DNA of 62,065 bases from Haloferax larsenii JCM 13917 (GCF_000336955.1 NZ_AOLI01000015.1:1-62065), one strand, 5' to 3'. Positions 8,906-17,250 are shown, numbered from the stretch's first letter. The notes: generated by a model not told the origin, from the letters alone. Translations and numbers: made by a program.

Positions 8906-8934
8906 CTTGTAGGGGAGTCCGAGGCGGTCGCATA
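8884..8934. repeat. 30-bp-period tandem duplication of the htpX 3' end
   Basis: GGAGTCCGAAGCGGTCGCATA at 8884-8904 recurs with one change (A to G) at 8914-8934, exactly 30 bp later and in the same frame. The final residues ESEAVA and a stop codon are therefore encoded twice. The second copy lies just before the aminotransferase start at 8946 and includes part of its upstream region. Confidence 0.85.
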
Positions 8935-8945
8935 GGTGGATTCAT

Positions 8946-10133
8946 GTGTCAGACTATCGCACACCCGATATGACACAGTCGTCGCCATTTCCACACTCGG
9001 TCGGAAGCGAGCGCGTCACAGGGATGCGTGAGTCGGTCATTCGGGAGATGACGCGCGAGGCGCACAAACACGACGCGATAAATCTGTCACAAGGTATCCC
9101 CGACGAAGACGAGACGCCACCGCGGGTGAAACAGGCAGCGAAAGACGCCATCGACACGTCGAGCCAGTACACGATTACCTGGGGCCTGCCGGAACTCCGT
9201 GACGCTGTCGCCGAACGCTACGCCGAGTGGAAAGGCGTCTCCTACGACCCGGAGACGGAAATCACGATTACGACTGGAACGAGCGAGGGTATCGTCTCCA
9301 CGCTGCTCGCGCTGTGTGACCCCGGCGACGGCGTCATCTACTTCGAACCGACCTACGAGAGTTACATTCCCGCCGTTCAGTTCGCTGGCGGTCGGCTGAT
9401 GCCGCTCGATATCACAGATGGGCTCGAAATCGACGCCGACGAGCTTCGAGACGCCGCCGAAGACGCTTCGATTCTCATTCTCAACCACCCGCACAACCCG
9501 ACGGGAACCGTCTTTTCACCCAGCGAACTCGACGTCATCGCGGACGTCGCTGCCGCGGAAGACCTCATCGTCGTCACCGACGAAATCTACGAACACATCG
9601 TCTACACCGACGACTACGTCAGCCCGGTCGAAATCGACGGTCTCGCCGAACGGACCGTCGTCTGTACGGGGATGTCGAAGACGTACTCCGTGACTGGCTG
9701 GCGTGTCGGGTTCGTGCTCGCTCCCGAACCGCTCTCTGCCGAACTTCGGAAGGTCCACGACTACACGAGCATCTGCGCGCCGACACCGTTCCAGCAGGCC
9801 GGGGTGGAGGCGCTGTCGCTCCCCGACGACTACTACACTGACTTGGCTGCATCGTACGAACACCGCCGGGAGACGCTCTACGACGGACTTCGAAGTGTTG
9901 GCTTAGACCCAGTCAAGCCGGACGGGGCGTACTACATGCTCACCAGATATCCGACCGACGTTGACGACACCGAGTTTGCACTCCGTCTCATTCGCGAGGC
10001 TGGCGTCGCGGCCGTACCCGGAAGTAGCTTCTACACCGAGGGAACTGCGGACTGGGTTCGGTTCACCTTCTCCCGCAACGAGGCCACCATCGAGGAAGCG
10101 ATAGCCCGCCTCGACGAGAATCGGTTCTGGTAA
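8946..10133 (+). CDS. Class I/II pyridoxal-phosphate aminotransferase
   Basis: The protein has about 395 residues, fold type I. Visible motifs are INLSQGIPDE near the N-terminus, the substrate loop LNHPHNPTG, DEIYEH with the PLP-ring Asp, and the PLP lysine in GMSKTYSVTGWRVGF. The C-terminal WVRFTFSRN carries the carboxylate-binding Arg. The length fits the aspartate/aromatic/alanine aminotransferase family; the preferred substrate cannot be settled by eye. The GTG at 8946 has a G-rich AGGTGG upstream. The ATG at 8970 (MTQSSPFP) is an equally plausible start. Confidence 0.9.
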   Translation: MSDYRTPDMTQSSPFPHSVGSERVTGMRESVIREMTREAHKHDAINLSQGIPDEDETPPRVKQAAKDAIDTSSQYTITWGLPELRDAVAERYAEWKGVSYDPETEITITTGTSEGIVSTLLALCDPGDGVIYFEPTYESYIPAVQFAGGRLMPLDITDGLEIDADELRDAAEDASILILNHPHNPTGTVFSPSELDVIADVAAAEDLIVVTDEIYEHIVYTDDYVSPVEIDGLAERTVVCTGMSKTYSVTGWRVGFVLAPEPLSAELRKVHDYTSICAPTPFQQAGVEALSLPDDYYTDLAASYEHRRETLYDGLRSVGLDPVKPDGAYYMLTRYPTDVDDTEFALRLIREAGVAAVPGSSFYTEGTADWVRFTFSRNEATIEEAIARLDENRFW

Positions 10134-10267
10134 CTACAACCTCTGACGTCGCAGTTCACTGACTTTTGAGCCTTCTCCGGGACGGCATAAGTCGCAGACG
10201 CGACCGTCACGGTGGCACATTGTCCACAATCGTTAATGTAATAAACTCCTACTCGTATGGACGTGGT

Positions 10268-10420
10268 ATGAGTACTGACCTCACACAAGACGGGTACTCT
10301 GAGTGGTGCCCCGACTGTGGCGCGGAGATGCTATTTAGTGGAACCCAGCCCGCTGGGTTAGCACAGTTCTTCTGTGAAAACTGCCGGTACCGCCGCGACC
10401 GGTTCGTGGGCACAGACTAA
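10268..10420 (+). CDS. Small zinc-ribbon protein
   Basis: This is a 50-residue protein with two CxxC knuckles, CPDCG (about residue 13) and CENC (about residue 36), enough for one zinc ribbon. I chose the ATG at 10268. The preceding AT-rich stretch (TTAATGTAATAAACTC, about 10233-10248) offers a TATA element about 26 bp before it, consistent with leaderless expression. Such small zinc fingers are abundant in haloarchaea and mostly uncharacterised; no partner is evident. Confidence 0.72.
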   Translation: MSTDLTQDGYSEWCPDCGAEMLFSGTQPAGLAQFFCENCRYRRDRFVGTD

Positions 10421-10496
10421 CTTCCGTCGTCGGTCTTCGTTTCGAACGGTTGTGAGCGTCGTGTCGGTCCATTGTGAGCGTCGCGTCGGAGTTCAC

Positions 10497-10799
10497 TCAA
10501 ACGTACACGCGCGTTACAAACCCGCCGCAACCACACTGGTCGACGAACGCCACGTCGACATCGTCGAACTCGCGCTCGATGACTGGATAGAGGTATTCCT
10601 CGGGATGCCCGTGGTTCGCGTGCGTGACGAGGTTGACGTGGCATCCTGACTCGGTTCGTTCGATTGCGTCGAGCGCGTCGGTCACGACGCGGTCTTTACT
10701 TTCTGCGTGCTCGGGGGCTTCGAGATTCGCCGACCACGACGTGTCGTGTGTCCCTCTCGTCTCGTCTGTCCCTCTCGTTCCGTCTGTCGTCTCAGTCAT
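10497..10799 (-). CDS. CGCGG-motif small protein, candidate radical-SAM-modified peptide (RiPP) precursor
   Basis: About 100 residues from the ATG at 10799. The in-frame ATGs at 10811 and 10847 are alternatives, but the last sits inside the regulatory palindrome. The N-terminal third is Thr/Asp/Glu-rich. The conserved part begins SGCHVNLVTHANHGHPEEYL and ends DQCGCGGFVTRVYV. Haloarchaeal proteins with a C-terminal CGCGG have been annotated as candidate radical-SAM-modified peptides; that family link is from memory. No radical SAM gene is in this window. The gene diverges from nirK and shares its regulatory region. Confidence 0.65.
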   Translation of the reverse strand: MTETTDGTRGTDETRGTHDTSWSANLEAPEHAESKDRVVTDALDAIERTESGCHVNLVTHANHGHPEEYLYPVIEREFDDVDVAFVDQCGCGGFVTRVYV

Positions 10800-10839
10800 C
10801 ACAGGTGTCATTTCGTCCGGCCGTCTGATGTTCGAACCC

Positions 10840-10853
10840 CCGAACATGTTCTC
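10840..10853. promoter_or_regulatory. NarO-type palindrome, CGCGG gene / nirK intergenic region
   Basis: CCGAACATGTTCTC lies between the divergent CGCGG gene and nirK. It forms a larger inverted repeat with ATGTTCG at 10828-10834. It is about 41-54 bp upstream of the CGCGG start and 150 bp upstream of nirK. It matches the recurring CCGAACATGTTCGG-like boxes of this window. Confidence 0.6.
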
Positions 10854-10910
10854 TCACTCCGGTATCGACAGTACCCTCAGAATGACGGGCGAACGTTGTC
10901 CCATACTTTA

Positions 10911-10922
10911 CGAATATGTTCG
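10911..10922 (+). promoter_or_regulatory. NarO-type palindrome upstream of nirK
   Basis: CGAATATGTTCG is one base from a perfect CGAA-N4-TTCG palindrome. It lies 81 bp before the nirK ATG, about 43 bp (roughly four helical turns) from the centre of the TATA-like palindrome at 10953-10966. Confidence 0.65.
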
Positions 10923-10952
10923 GTACCCGTCTCTGTCCGGTGAAACCGTCTT

Positions 10953-10966
10953 CTGGGTATACCCAG
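10953..10966 (+). promoter_or_regulatory. Palindromic TATA element and promoter of nirK
   Basis: CTGGGTATACCCAG is a perfect 14-bp palindrome with GTATAC at its core. Taken as TATA box, transcription would start near 10985. That leaves a short leader carrying GGAAGGTGA (10988-10996), a good Shine-Dalgarno match, before the ATG at 11003. Confidence 0.5.
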
Positions 10967-11002
10967 TTCGGTGGCCTGTATCCAAATGGAAGGTGACACC
11001 AG

Positions 11003-12076
11003 ATGGCGTATACAACTCGACGGCGGACGTTACAGGCACTCGGACTCGGTGGTGTGGCATCGATTGCGGGATGTTCGGCGAAACCACCGACGGCGGCACA
11101 GGCACTCGACGAGACACCAGAACCCAAACAGCAATCTGAACCGGTAACGTCGGACCAGGTCGCAGCAGACCCGACAGACATCCCCGAACCAATCGACCGC
11201 GACGAACCTGCAGAAGTCGACGTGACGCTCCGCCCGGAGGAGGTCACTGCCGAGGTGGAAAAAGGTGTCACGTTCACCTACATGACCTACAACGGAACGG
11301 TTCCGGGGCCGATGATTCGCGTCCGTCAGGGTGATACGGTGAACCTGACGTTCGAGAACCCCGAATCGAACAACATGCCGCACAACGTGGACTTCCACGC
11401 CGTGGCAGGACCGGGTGGCGGCGCCGAAGCGACGATGACCGCGCCCGGAGAGTCGACGAAACTCCGGTTCAAAGCGACCTACCCCGGCGCGTACATCTAC
11501 CACTGTGCGGTGCCGAACCTCGACATGCACATCAGCGCGGGTATGTTCGGTATCATCCTCGTCGAACCGCCGGAGGGACTCCCCGAGGTCGACGAAGAAA
11601 TCTACATCGGCCAACACGAGTTGTACACGGACAAGAAGGCAGGGAAGAAGGGACACCACAAGTTCGACTTCGAGGCGATGCGAAACGAAGAACCGACGTA
11701 CGTCCTCTTGAACGGCGAGAAATTCGCCTGGACGGACGCCGGTCGCGGCCCAGCGACGACAGTCAAGACCGGCGAGACCGTACGCGTGTTCTTCGTCGAC
11801 GGTGGCCCGAACCTCTCCAGTAGCTTCCACCCCATCGGAAGCGTCTGGGAGACGCTCTACCCGGATGGGTCGCTGTCGATGGACCCACAGACGCACATCC
11901 AGACGCGCCTCGTCCCGCCGGGAAGCACCACGATTGCGACGATGAACTCGCCGGTTCCGGGCGACTTCAAACTCGTGGACCACTCGCTGACGCGTGTGGC
12001 CCGCAAAGGTTGTATGGCCGTCGTCCGGGCAGAAGGGCCGGAGAATCCCGAAATATTCGACCCGAACCCGGAATAA
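11003..12076 (+). CDS. nirK: Copper-containing nitrite reductase
   Basis: The protein has 357 residues. It reduces nitrite to NO on the outer face of the membrane. The N-terminus has a Tat lipoprotein signal (TTRRRTLQALGLGG, lipobox SIAGC at about 20-24). Two cupredoxin domains follow. Likely type 1 copper ligands are H127, C168, H176 and M181; likely type 2 ligands are H132, H167 and H276; D130 is the probable catalytic Asp. The Cys-to-His loop of the type 1 site is one residue shorter than in the classical Alcaligenes enzymes. A GGAAGGTGA ribosome site and NarO-type boxes lie upstream. The halocyanin gene at 12265 is a likely electron donor. Confidence 0.95.
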   Translation: MAYTTRRRTLQALGLGGVASIAGCSAKPPTAAQALDETPEPKQQSEPVTSDQVAADPTDIPEPIDRDEPAEVDVTLRPEEVTAEVEKGVTFTYMTYNGTVPGPMIRVRQGDTVNLTFENPESNNMPHNVDFHAVAGPGGGAEATMTAPGESTKLRFKATYPGAYIYHCAVPNLDMHISAGMFGIILVEPPEGLPEVDEEIYIGQHELYTDKKAGKKGHHKFDFEAMRNEEPTYVLLNGEKFAWTDAGRGPATTVKTGETVRVFFVDGGPNLSSSFHPIGSVWETLYPDGSLSMDPQTHIQTRLVPPGSTTIATMNSPVPGDFKLVDHSLTRVARKGCMAVVRAEGPENPEIFDPNPE

Positions 12077-12139
12077 CGTCGGGGGTTCGGCCGTAGACCG
12101 GCGCACACTGGTGTAGACCCCCGTCGAACTTCGGCGGGG

Positions 12140-12153
12140 CCGAACATGTTCGT
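12140..12153 (+). promoter_or_regulatory. NarO-type palindrome upstream of the halocyanin gene
   Basis: CCGAACATGTTCGT lies 112 bp before the halocyanin ATG. A TATA-like TTTTAG follows directly, and a second AT-rich element (AAAATATTAA, 12236-12245) sits about 25 bp before the ATG, so two promoters are possible. Between nirK and the box, CGGGGGT (12080-12086) can pair with ACCCCCG (12117-12123), a possible nirK terminator hairpin. Confidence 0.65.
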
Positions 12154-12264
12154 TTTAGAGTCAACTCACGGGAATCACGCTCTCCCGTTTTTTACACCGG
12201 GTCCATTGTCCTGACTGCCGATTGATTTACGGACGAAAATATTAAATATACAACACGTGTCCCC

Positions 12265-13326
12265 ATGACAACCGATACGACCAACCCAACGATAGGACGG
12301 CGAAACGTACTCCGACTACTCGGCTGTGCAGCACTGTCTGGCGCGGCCGTCACAGGTTCGGCGTCGACTGCGAACGCACAGTCAGACGGCTCCGACCTCG
12401 ACGCGTGGTTCGAAAACACGTCGAACTACGACGGCATCGTCGACAAGACCGGCACATCCGAAGTGACTGTCACCGTCGGGAGCCAGGCGAACGGCGGTGC
12501 GTTCGGCTTCGGCCCCGCTGCAATCCGCGTCGACCCAGGAACGAAAGTCGTCTGGGAATGGACCGGCGAGGGTGGCGACCACGACGTGAATGCCGAAGAC
12601 GGGTCGTTCAGTAGCGACCTCGTCCGCGAAGAAGGCCACACCTTCACACATACGTTCGATTCGGAAGGCGTGTACAAATACAGCTGCACGCCGCACACCG
12701 GCATCGGAATGCGAGGTGCAGTCGTCGTCGGAGATGCGGCTTCTGGCGCGTCACAAGCGGAGTCTGACACGACCAGCGATGAGGATGGTTCAGATGGCGA
12801 CTCGGAAGGTTCCACCGACCTCGACGCGTGGATGGAAAACGTATCGAACTACGACGGCGTCGTCGACAAGACTGGGCTCTCTCGTGTCGAGGTGACTGTC
12901 GGGAGCGAAGCCAACGGCGGCGCGTTCGGTTTCAGTCCTGCAGCGATTCGCGTCACAGAGGGAACGACGGTCGTCTGGCGGTGGAGCGGCTCCGGTGGCT
13001 CACACAACGTCGTCGACGCCGACGATGCCTTCGAGTCGAAACTCGTCAGCGACGAGGGCCACACGTTCGAACACACGTTCGACGAGACTGGCACCTTCTT
13101 GTACGAGTGCTCGCCCCACAAGACACTGGGTATGAAAGGCGCTGTCGTCGTCGCCTCCGAAGAAGAGTCGGGAAGTAACGCGAAAATCGCCGAACCGTTC
13201 GACGACCCCGGCATGGCCGACCTCGGTGGTATCGCACTCGCGGGCATCTTCGGCACTGCGATGGCGACACCTGCACTCTACGGCGTCGTCTCGTGGCTCA
13301 AAGAGCAGTCGAGCGCAGACGAGTGA
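12265..13326 (+). CDS. Two-domain halocyanin with C-terminal membrane anchor
   Basis: The protein has 353 residues: Tat-type signal (RRNVLRLLGCAAL), first plastocyanin-like domain (about 40-155), acidic Asp/Ser/Glu linker, second domain (about 180-300) and a hydrophobic helix near the C-terminus (about 315-340). Each domain has a complete type 1 copper set: a His in GDHDV or GSHNV, then Cys, His and Met in YSCTPHTGIGM and YECSPHKTLGM. The two domains are clearly duplicates. Position after nirK and behind a NarO-type box suggests it delivers electrons to nitrite reductase. A TATA about 25 bp from the ATG suggests leaderless expression. Confidence 0.92.
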   Translation: MTTDTTNPTIGRRNVLRLLGCAALSGAAVTGSASTANAQSDGSDLDAWFENTSNYDGIVDKTGTSEVTVTVGSQANGGAFGFGPAAIRVDPGTKVVWEWTGEGGDHDVNAEDGSFSSDLVREEGHTFTHTFDSEGVYKYSCTPHTGIGMRGAVVVGDAASGASQAESDTTSDEDGSDGDSEGSTDLDAWMENVSNYDGVVDKTGLSRVEVTVGSEANGGAFGFSPAAIRVTEGTTVVWRWSGSGGSHNVVDADDAFESKLVSDEGHTFEHTFDETGTFLYECSPHKTLGMKGAVVVASEEESGSNAKIAEPFDDPGMADLGGIALAGIFGTAMATPALYGVVSWLKEQSSADE

Positions 13327-13510
13327 GTCTGAGCGACACAGCTACCACCCTCGGGTCGCTCATTTTTTAGCGTGTTCACACGCTGTTCAGTCGGTTGCCA
13401 GTGAGTCGTTGGTTAGGCGAGTCGCCGTTCAGTCGGTCGCCAGTGAGTACTCGGGTGTCGCTGTTGCTCGGTGGGGTAAAATCGAGACGAAGATGAGAGC
13501 GCGCTCCGAG

Positions 13511-13750
13511 TTACAGGACGTCGTCGTCCAGACCACCGGGGTCGCCAGCAGTGTCGAAGAGGTTGTTCTGTGCGCTCTCGACGAAGTCGGACTGGACGGC
13601 CGATTCGTCGTCGACGGGGGCTCCGTACGCGTCCATTCCCATCGACAGGAGCTCTTCGACGGCCTGTTCTTCGCTCAGGAACTCTTCGTCGACTAGCTGT
13701 TCGAACTCGACCAACAACTCGTCCGGCAGGTTGACTTCTACGACGGGCAT
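13511..13750 (-). CDS. Small CopG/ribbon-helix-helix-like protein (DUF7120-like)
   Basis: The protein has 79 residues. I chose the ATG at 13750, giving MPVVEVNLPDELLVEF; upstream sequence in the frame is basic and unlike coding sequence. The start (strand VVEVNLPDE followed by two helices) resembles a ribbon-helix-helix DNA-binding or antitoxin-like domain. The tail DFVESAQNNLFDTAGDPGG is acidic. It is divergent from the next gene and has no toxin partner next to it. Function unknown. Confidence 0.75.
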   Translation of the reverse strand: MPVVEVNLPDELLVEFEQLVDEEFLSEEQAVEELLSMGMDAYGAPVDDESAVQSDFVESAQNNLFDTAGDPGGLDDDVL

Positions 13751-13922
13751 ACACGGGTGGTTCGTGTTCAACGTACTTGAGCGACCGGGTGTCGAACGTT
13801 TGTGCAACACCCAAAGTCGCACCCGCGTATCCCCCCGTATTATACCCGCCCGGACGGACGGATTGGATACGACTCGATGCCCGAGTGACGCCGGCGCGGG
13901 CAGGCACGACGGAGGCGCACGC

Positions 13923-14531
13923 GTGACAGATGACAATACCGACACGGACACTGGCCCCGCGGTGAGCGAGGTGGGGTGGCTCCCGGAGCGAGTCGACCTC
14001 CCGAGTGACGAGTGGGTCATCTACCCGCCGGGGGAACCCCGTCCGGCGAACTTCGCGCTTCGGTTCGAGAAGGCGGTCCCCGCGTCACTCGTCGGCACCG
14101 AATCCGGCAACGACCCTGGTGTGCACGTCCTTCCGCATCCCGGCGGTGTCTCTGTGTCCGCCCGGTTCGGTGGTATCGTCGACGACTCAGTCCGTGAGTT
14201 CGACCCGCCGAACTCTGCTGCCGACCGCACCGCTGTTGCCTCTTGGGTTCAGACGCTGGTCCAGCGCGTCGACGAACGAGTGGAACGAGAGCGGATTCGG
14301 TCTGCCTGCCGCCCCGTTCCGAACGCAGGCCAGCGGGTTGCGAGCGCGCTCTACGAGTACTTCGGGACTGCTGACGAGGTCGCTGCTGTCGTGTTGAACC
14401 GCGATACCGCCGCCCTCAGAAACGTCCCGGGTATCGCCGAACAGATGGCGACCGACCTCGTGGTCCATTACGGTTCTGACACCGAGTGGGACTACTACCG
14501 CAGTCGACGCCGAACCGACGATGCACCGTGA
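13923..14531 (+). CDS. Helix-hairpin-helix-containing conserved haloarchaeal protein
   Basis: About 202 residues from the GTG at 13923 (MTDDNTDTDTGPAVSEVGW). A longer frame extends upstream through sequence antisense to the DUF7120-like gene and is unlikely to be real. The N-terminal two thirds, with WVIYPPGEPRPANF, is not a domain I recognise. The C-terminus, with AALRNVPGIAEQMATDLV, fits a helix-hairpin-helix motif as in DNA repair and recombination proteins. A DNA-binding role is plausible but not shown. Confidence 0.65.
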   Translation: MTDDNTDTDTGPAVSEVGWLPERVDLPSDEWVIYPPGEPRPANFALRFEKAVPASLVGTESGNDPGVHVLPHPGGVSVSARFGGIVDDSVREFDPPNSAADRTAVASWVQTLVQRVDERVERERIRSACRPVPNAGQRVASALYEYFGTADEVAAVVLNRDTAALRNVPGIAEQMATDLVVHYGSDTEWDYYRSRRRTDDAP

Positions 14532-14625
14532 CTCGAAGCGCCGTCTACACGACTTTCTTGGTGTGACTGAAACAGTCTTTTGACTCTCACGTACGGTTAT
14601 TTTACTTCCTATCAAACGGTGATGT

Positions 14626-15357
14626 ATGCCCCCGACCCGAAGACAACTCCTCCAAAGCGCTGGCGTCATCAGTCTCGGCTTCGCAACTGGCTGTCTCGGC
14701 GACGCCGGTGGAGGCAGCGGTAGCGACCCGAAGGAGACGACTGACGGCTCCGAGGACACGACCGAGGACACGCCAAACGAGACCACGACTGAGCAACCAG
14801 AAGACACCACAGACATGCCCGACGACACTGACACGCCGACTGACGAACCGACCGATACAGACGCGCCCGACGCATCGACGATGTCGCTCGCGAACGTCGA
14901 CTCAGCGCCTGACATACCGCTCGAACCCGCAGTCGAGGTCACTAAGGCTGACGCGACTCAGGACCACCCACCGCAGGTCGAAATCACGCTCTCCAACACG
15001 AGCGACGAGATGGTCAGTGCGGGTGAGGGACGAGCAATCTTCTTCGAGCACGTGACTGACGAGTCCGGTGAACTCACGTTCCTCCCGGCTGAGAAGGACT
15101 ACCCCGCCGAGCCCGGATGTTGGCGACTCTCTGAACCCCTGATGGTGACCACGGAGTACCGAATGGAGAGTTTCGATGCCGACGAATCGCGGTCCAAGCG
15201 TGTCGACCTGTATGGCACGTCACAGGGGAAGGGAGAAAGCGGATGTCTCCCCGCCGGAGAGTACCGCTTCGAGACGACGATTGCGGTCGGGAACGCCTCC
15301 GGGTCCGACGAGGACCGCACGGAGGCTACGTGGGGATTCTCGGTCACTCTCGACTAG
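14626..15357 (+). CDS. Tat-exported lipoprotein of unknown function
   Basis: The protein has 243 residues. TRRQLLQSAGVISLG leads to lipobox ATGC at about residue 24, giving a membrane-anchored outer-face protein. A long Thr/Asp/Glu linker (about 28-85) follows, typical of halophile surface proteins. The globular part (about 100-240) has beta-strand character, with EITLSNTSDEMVSAG and a C-terminal WGFSVTLD, suggesting an immunoglobulin-like fold. No enzymatic motif is visible. Confidence 0.8.
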   Translation: MPPTRRQLLQSAGVISLGFATGCLGDAGGGSGSDPKETTDGSEDTTEDTPNETTTEQPEDTTDMPDDTDTPTDEPTDTDAPDASTMSLANVDSAPDIPLEPAVEVTKADATQDHPPQVEITLSNTSDEMVSAGEGRAIFFEHVTDESGELTFLPAEKDYPAEPGCWRLSEPLMVTTEYRMESFDADESRSKRVDLYGTSQGKGESGCLPAGEYRFETTIAVGNASGSDEDRTEATWGFSVTLD

Positions 15358-15460
15358 GCCGGACGTATTGAAAATACACTGATAACTTTTCTGCGTACGC
15401 TTCTTTCATTCTGTAACAACCACCGATATACTCATCAACGGTGGTTCGAAATACCCGATT

Positions 15461-16900
15461 ATGGTGGAACGTCACGGCCGCGGACTTGTAAGAAAACTGG
15501 GTGGTAGCCTCACGACGTTCGAAGAGGCTGTCGAGTCTGCGACCGTTGCGATATACTTCACCGGACCCGACGGAACGATATCGTACGTGAACCCGGCGTT
15601 CGAGGTTTTCACGGGCTACTGTGCCGACGAAGCAATCGGGGAGACACCCGCCATTCTCGATTCGGGCGAACACGACGAGGAGTTTTTCGAAGACCTCTGG
15701 GAGACGATTCTCGATGGTCGTGTCTGGGAGGGCGAGATACACAACCGCCGAAAAGACGGGTCGACGTACGTCGCGGACCAAACTATCGCACCCATCGTCA
15801 GAGACGGCGAGATATCGGGATTCGCCGCGATTCAAGTCGACATCACCGACCGGAAACAGGACAACCTCGAACTTCGGACGTTCGAGCAGGCGGTCGAATA
15901 CGCCGGCCACTCTCTCATCGTCACCGATACGCAGGGACGAATCGAGTACGTGAACCCGGCGTTCGAGGAGATTACCGGCTACTCCCGCGAGGAAGCAATC
16001 GGGGCCACGCCGGCAATTCTGAACTCGGGCGAACACGACGACGAGTTCTATCGCCGACTCTGGGAGACGATTCTCTCGGGAGAGGTCTGGCACGCCGAAC
16101 TCGTCAACGAGCGCCGCGACGGCGAGCGATTCATCGTCGACCAGACTATCGCACCGATTCTCGACGACGAGGGCGACATCGAGCGGTTCGTCGCGGTCAA
16201 CCGCGACATCACCGACCGAAAGGAGATAGAGCGGAAGTTGCTGAACCAGCGTGACGACCTCGAAATTCTCAATCAGGTCGTTCGTCACGACATCCGCAAC
16301 GACCTGCAACTCGTCGTCGCCTACGCCGAGATGCTGGAGGACCACGTCGACGACGCCGGACAGCCCTTCCTCGACAAGGTCCGAACGAGTGCGGACAACG
16401 CGGTGGAGCTCACGAAGACCGCGCGCGTCTTGTCGGACGTGATGCTCCAGACCGACGCGGAGCGAACCGCCGTCTCGCTTCCCGGTGCTCTCGAATCCAA
16501 GGTCCGAGAAGTCGACTCGGCACACGACCACGCGACCGTGTCGGTCACTGGTTCGGTGCCCGACGTGGACGTGTGGGCCGACGAGTTGCTGGAGTCGGTC
16601 TTCAGAAACCTCCTTCGGAACGCCGTCCAGCACAACGACAAGGACGAACCTGTCGTCACAGTCTCGGTGACGACTCACGACGACAGCGTCAGCATCCGCG
16701 TTCGGGACAACGGCCCCGGAATCCCCGACAGTCGCAAGAACGAAATCTTCGGAAAAGGTGAGAAGGGAATCGACAGCCCCGGAACGGGACTCGGATTGTA
16801 CCTCGTCGGGACGCTCGTCGACCGGTATGGCGGTTCCGTGGACGTCTTCGACGCCGACCCGGAGGGAAGTATCTTCCAAGTCGAACTCGAACGCGTGTGA
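15461..16900 (+). CDS. Soluble PAS-PAS sensor histidine kinase
   Basis: The protein has 479 residues and no membrane segment. Two PAS/PAC modules are visible at about 20-140 and 145-265, both with the ITDRK junction and repeated YVNPAFE and TPAIL motifs; they look like an internal duplication. The phospho-acceptor region is VVRHDIRNDLQLVV (about 275). The ATP-binding domain has the N-box NLLRNAVQHND and G-boxes DNGPGIP and GTGLGLYL. This is a typical haloarchaeal cytosolic sensor kinase. No response regulator or heme ligand can be assigned, and the signal is unknown. Confidence 0.9.
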   Translation: MVERHGRGLVRKLGGSLTTFEEAVESATVAIYFTGPDGTISYVNPAFEVFTGYCADEAIGETPAILDSGEHDEEFFEDLWETILDGRVWEGEIHNRRKDGSTYVADQTIAPIVRDGEISGFAAIQVDITDRKQDNLELRTFEQAVEYAGHSLIVTDTQGRIEYVNPAFEEITGYSREEAIGATPAILNSGEHDDEFYRRLWETILSGEVWHAELVNERRDGERFIVDQTIAPILDDEGDIERFVAVNRDITDRKEIERKLLNQRDDLEILNQVVRHDIRNDLQLVVAYAEMLEDHVDDAGQPFLDKVRTSADNAVELTKTARVLSDVMLQTDAERTAVSLPGALESKVREVDSAHDHATVSVTGSVPDVDVWADELLESVFRNLLRNAVQHNDKDEPVVTVSVTTHDDSVSIRVRDNGPGIPDSRKNEIFGKGEKGIDSPGTGLGLYLVGTLVDRYGGSVDVFDADPEGSIFQVELERV

Positions 16901-16987
16901 GATGCGCGTCGTCAGTGAACTCTCTCGATTCTGACCACCGCGGTGGTTTTTATCTCGACGGCCCCAACTTCGACGTGAGAACGACAG

Positions 16988-17146
16988 ATGAGCGTCCAAG
17001 GACTCTGTCACCACTGCGAGTCGGCACTGGCCGAATACCGGTGCCAACGCTGCGGTGCGCAGGTTTGTTCGACACATTTCGAGCGACGCGCAGGCCTCTG
17101 TACCACGTGCGAAGGCGAGGGTGGGGGTTCGAGCGTTCGTAAGTGA
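16988..17146 (+). CDS. Very small HIT/B-box-like zinc-finger protein
   Basis: A 52-residue frame starts MSVQGLCHHCESAL and ends at TGA 17144-17146. Cysteines and histidine are spaced as in HIT or B-box fingers: C7, C10, C19, C22, C27, H30, C38, C41, enough for two zinc ions. The last codons and the stop lie inside a 19-bp tandem repeat that continues beyond the gene. The start has AT-rich GGTTTTTATCTC about 40-50 bp upstream. Function unknown. Confidence 0.65.
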   Translation: MSVQGLCHHCESALAEYRCQRCGAQVCSTHFERRAGLCTTCEGEGGGSSVRK

Positions 17147-17198
17147 CGCGGGCGCTCGTAAGTGACGCGGGCGCTCGTAAGTGACGCGGGCGTTCGTA
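17133..17198. repeat. 19-bp tandem repeat, 3.5 copies
   Basis: Units GCGYTCGTAAGTGACGCGG start at 17133, 17152 and 17171, with a partial unit at 17190-17198. The first unit contains the stop codon of the zinc-finger gene. The repeats fill most of the gap before the methyltransferase at 17251. Confidence 0.9.
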
Positions 17199-17250
17199 GT
17201 CCCACACCGACTCCGCGGAGCCTTTAGACCCTGCCCTCGTTCTCCCCCGT

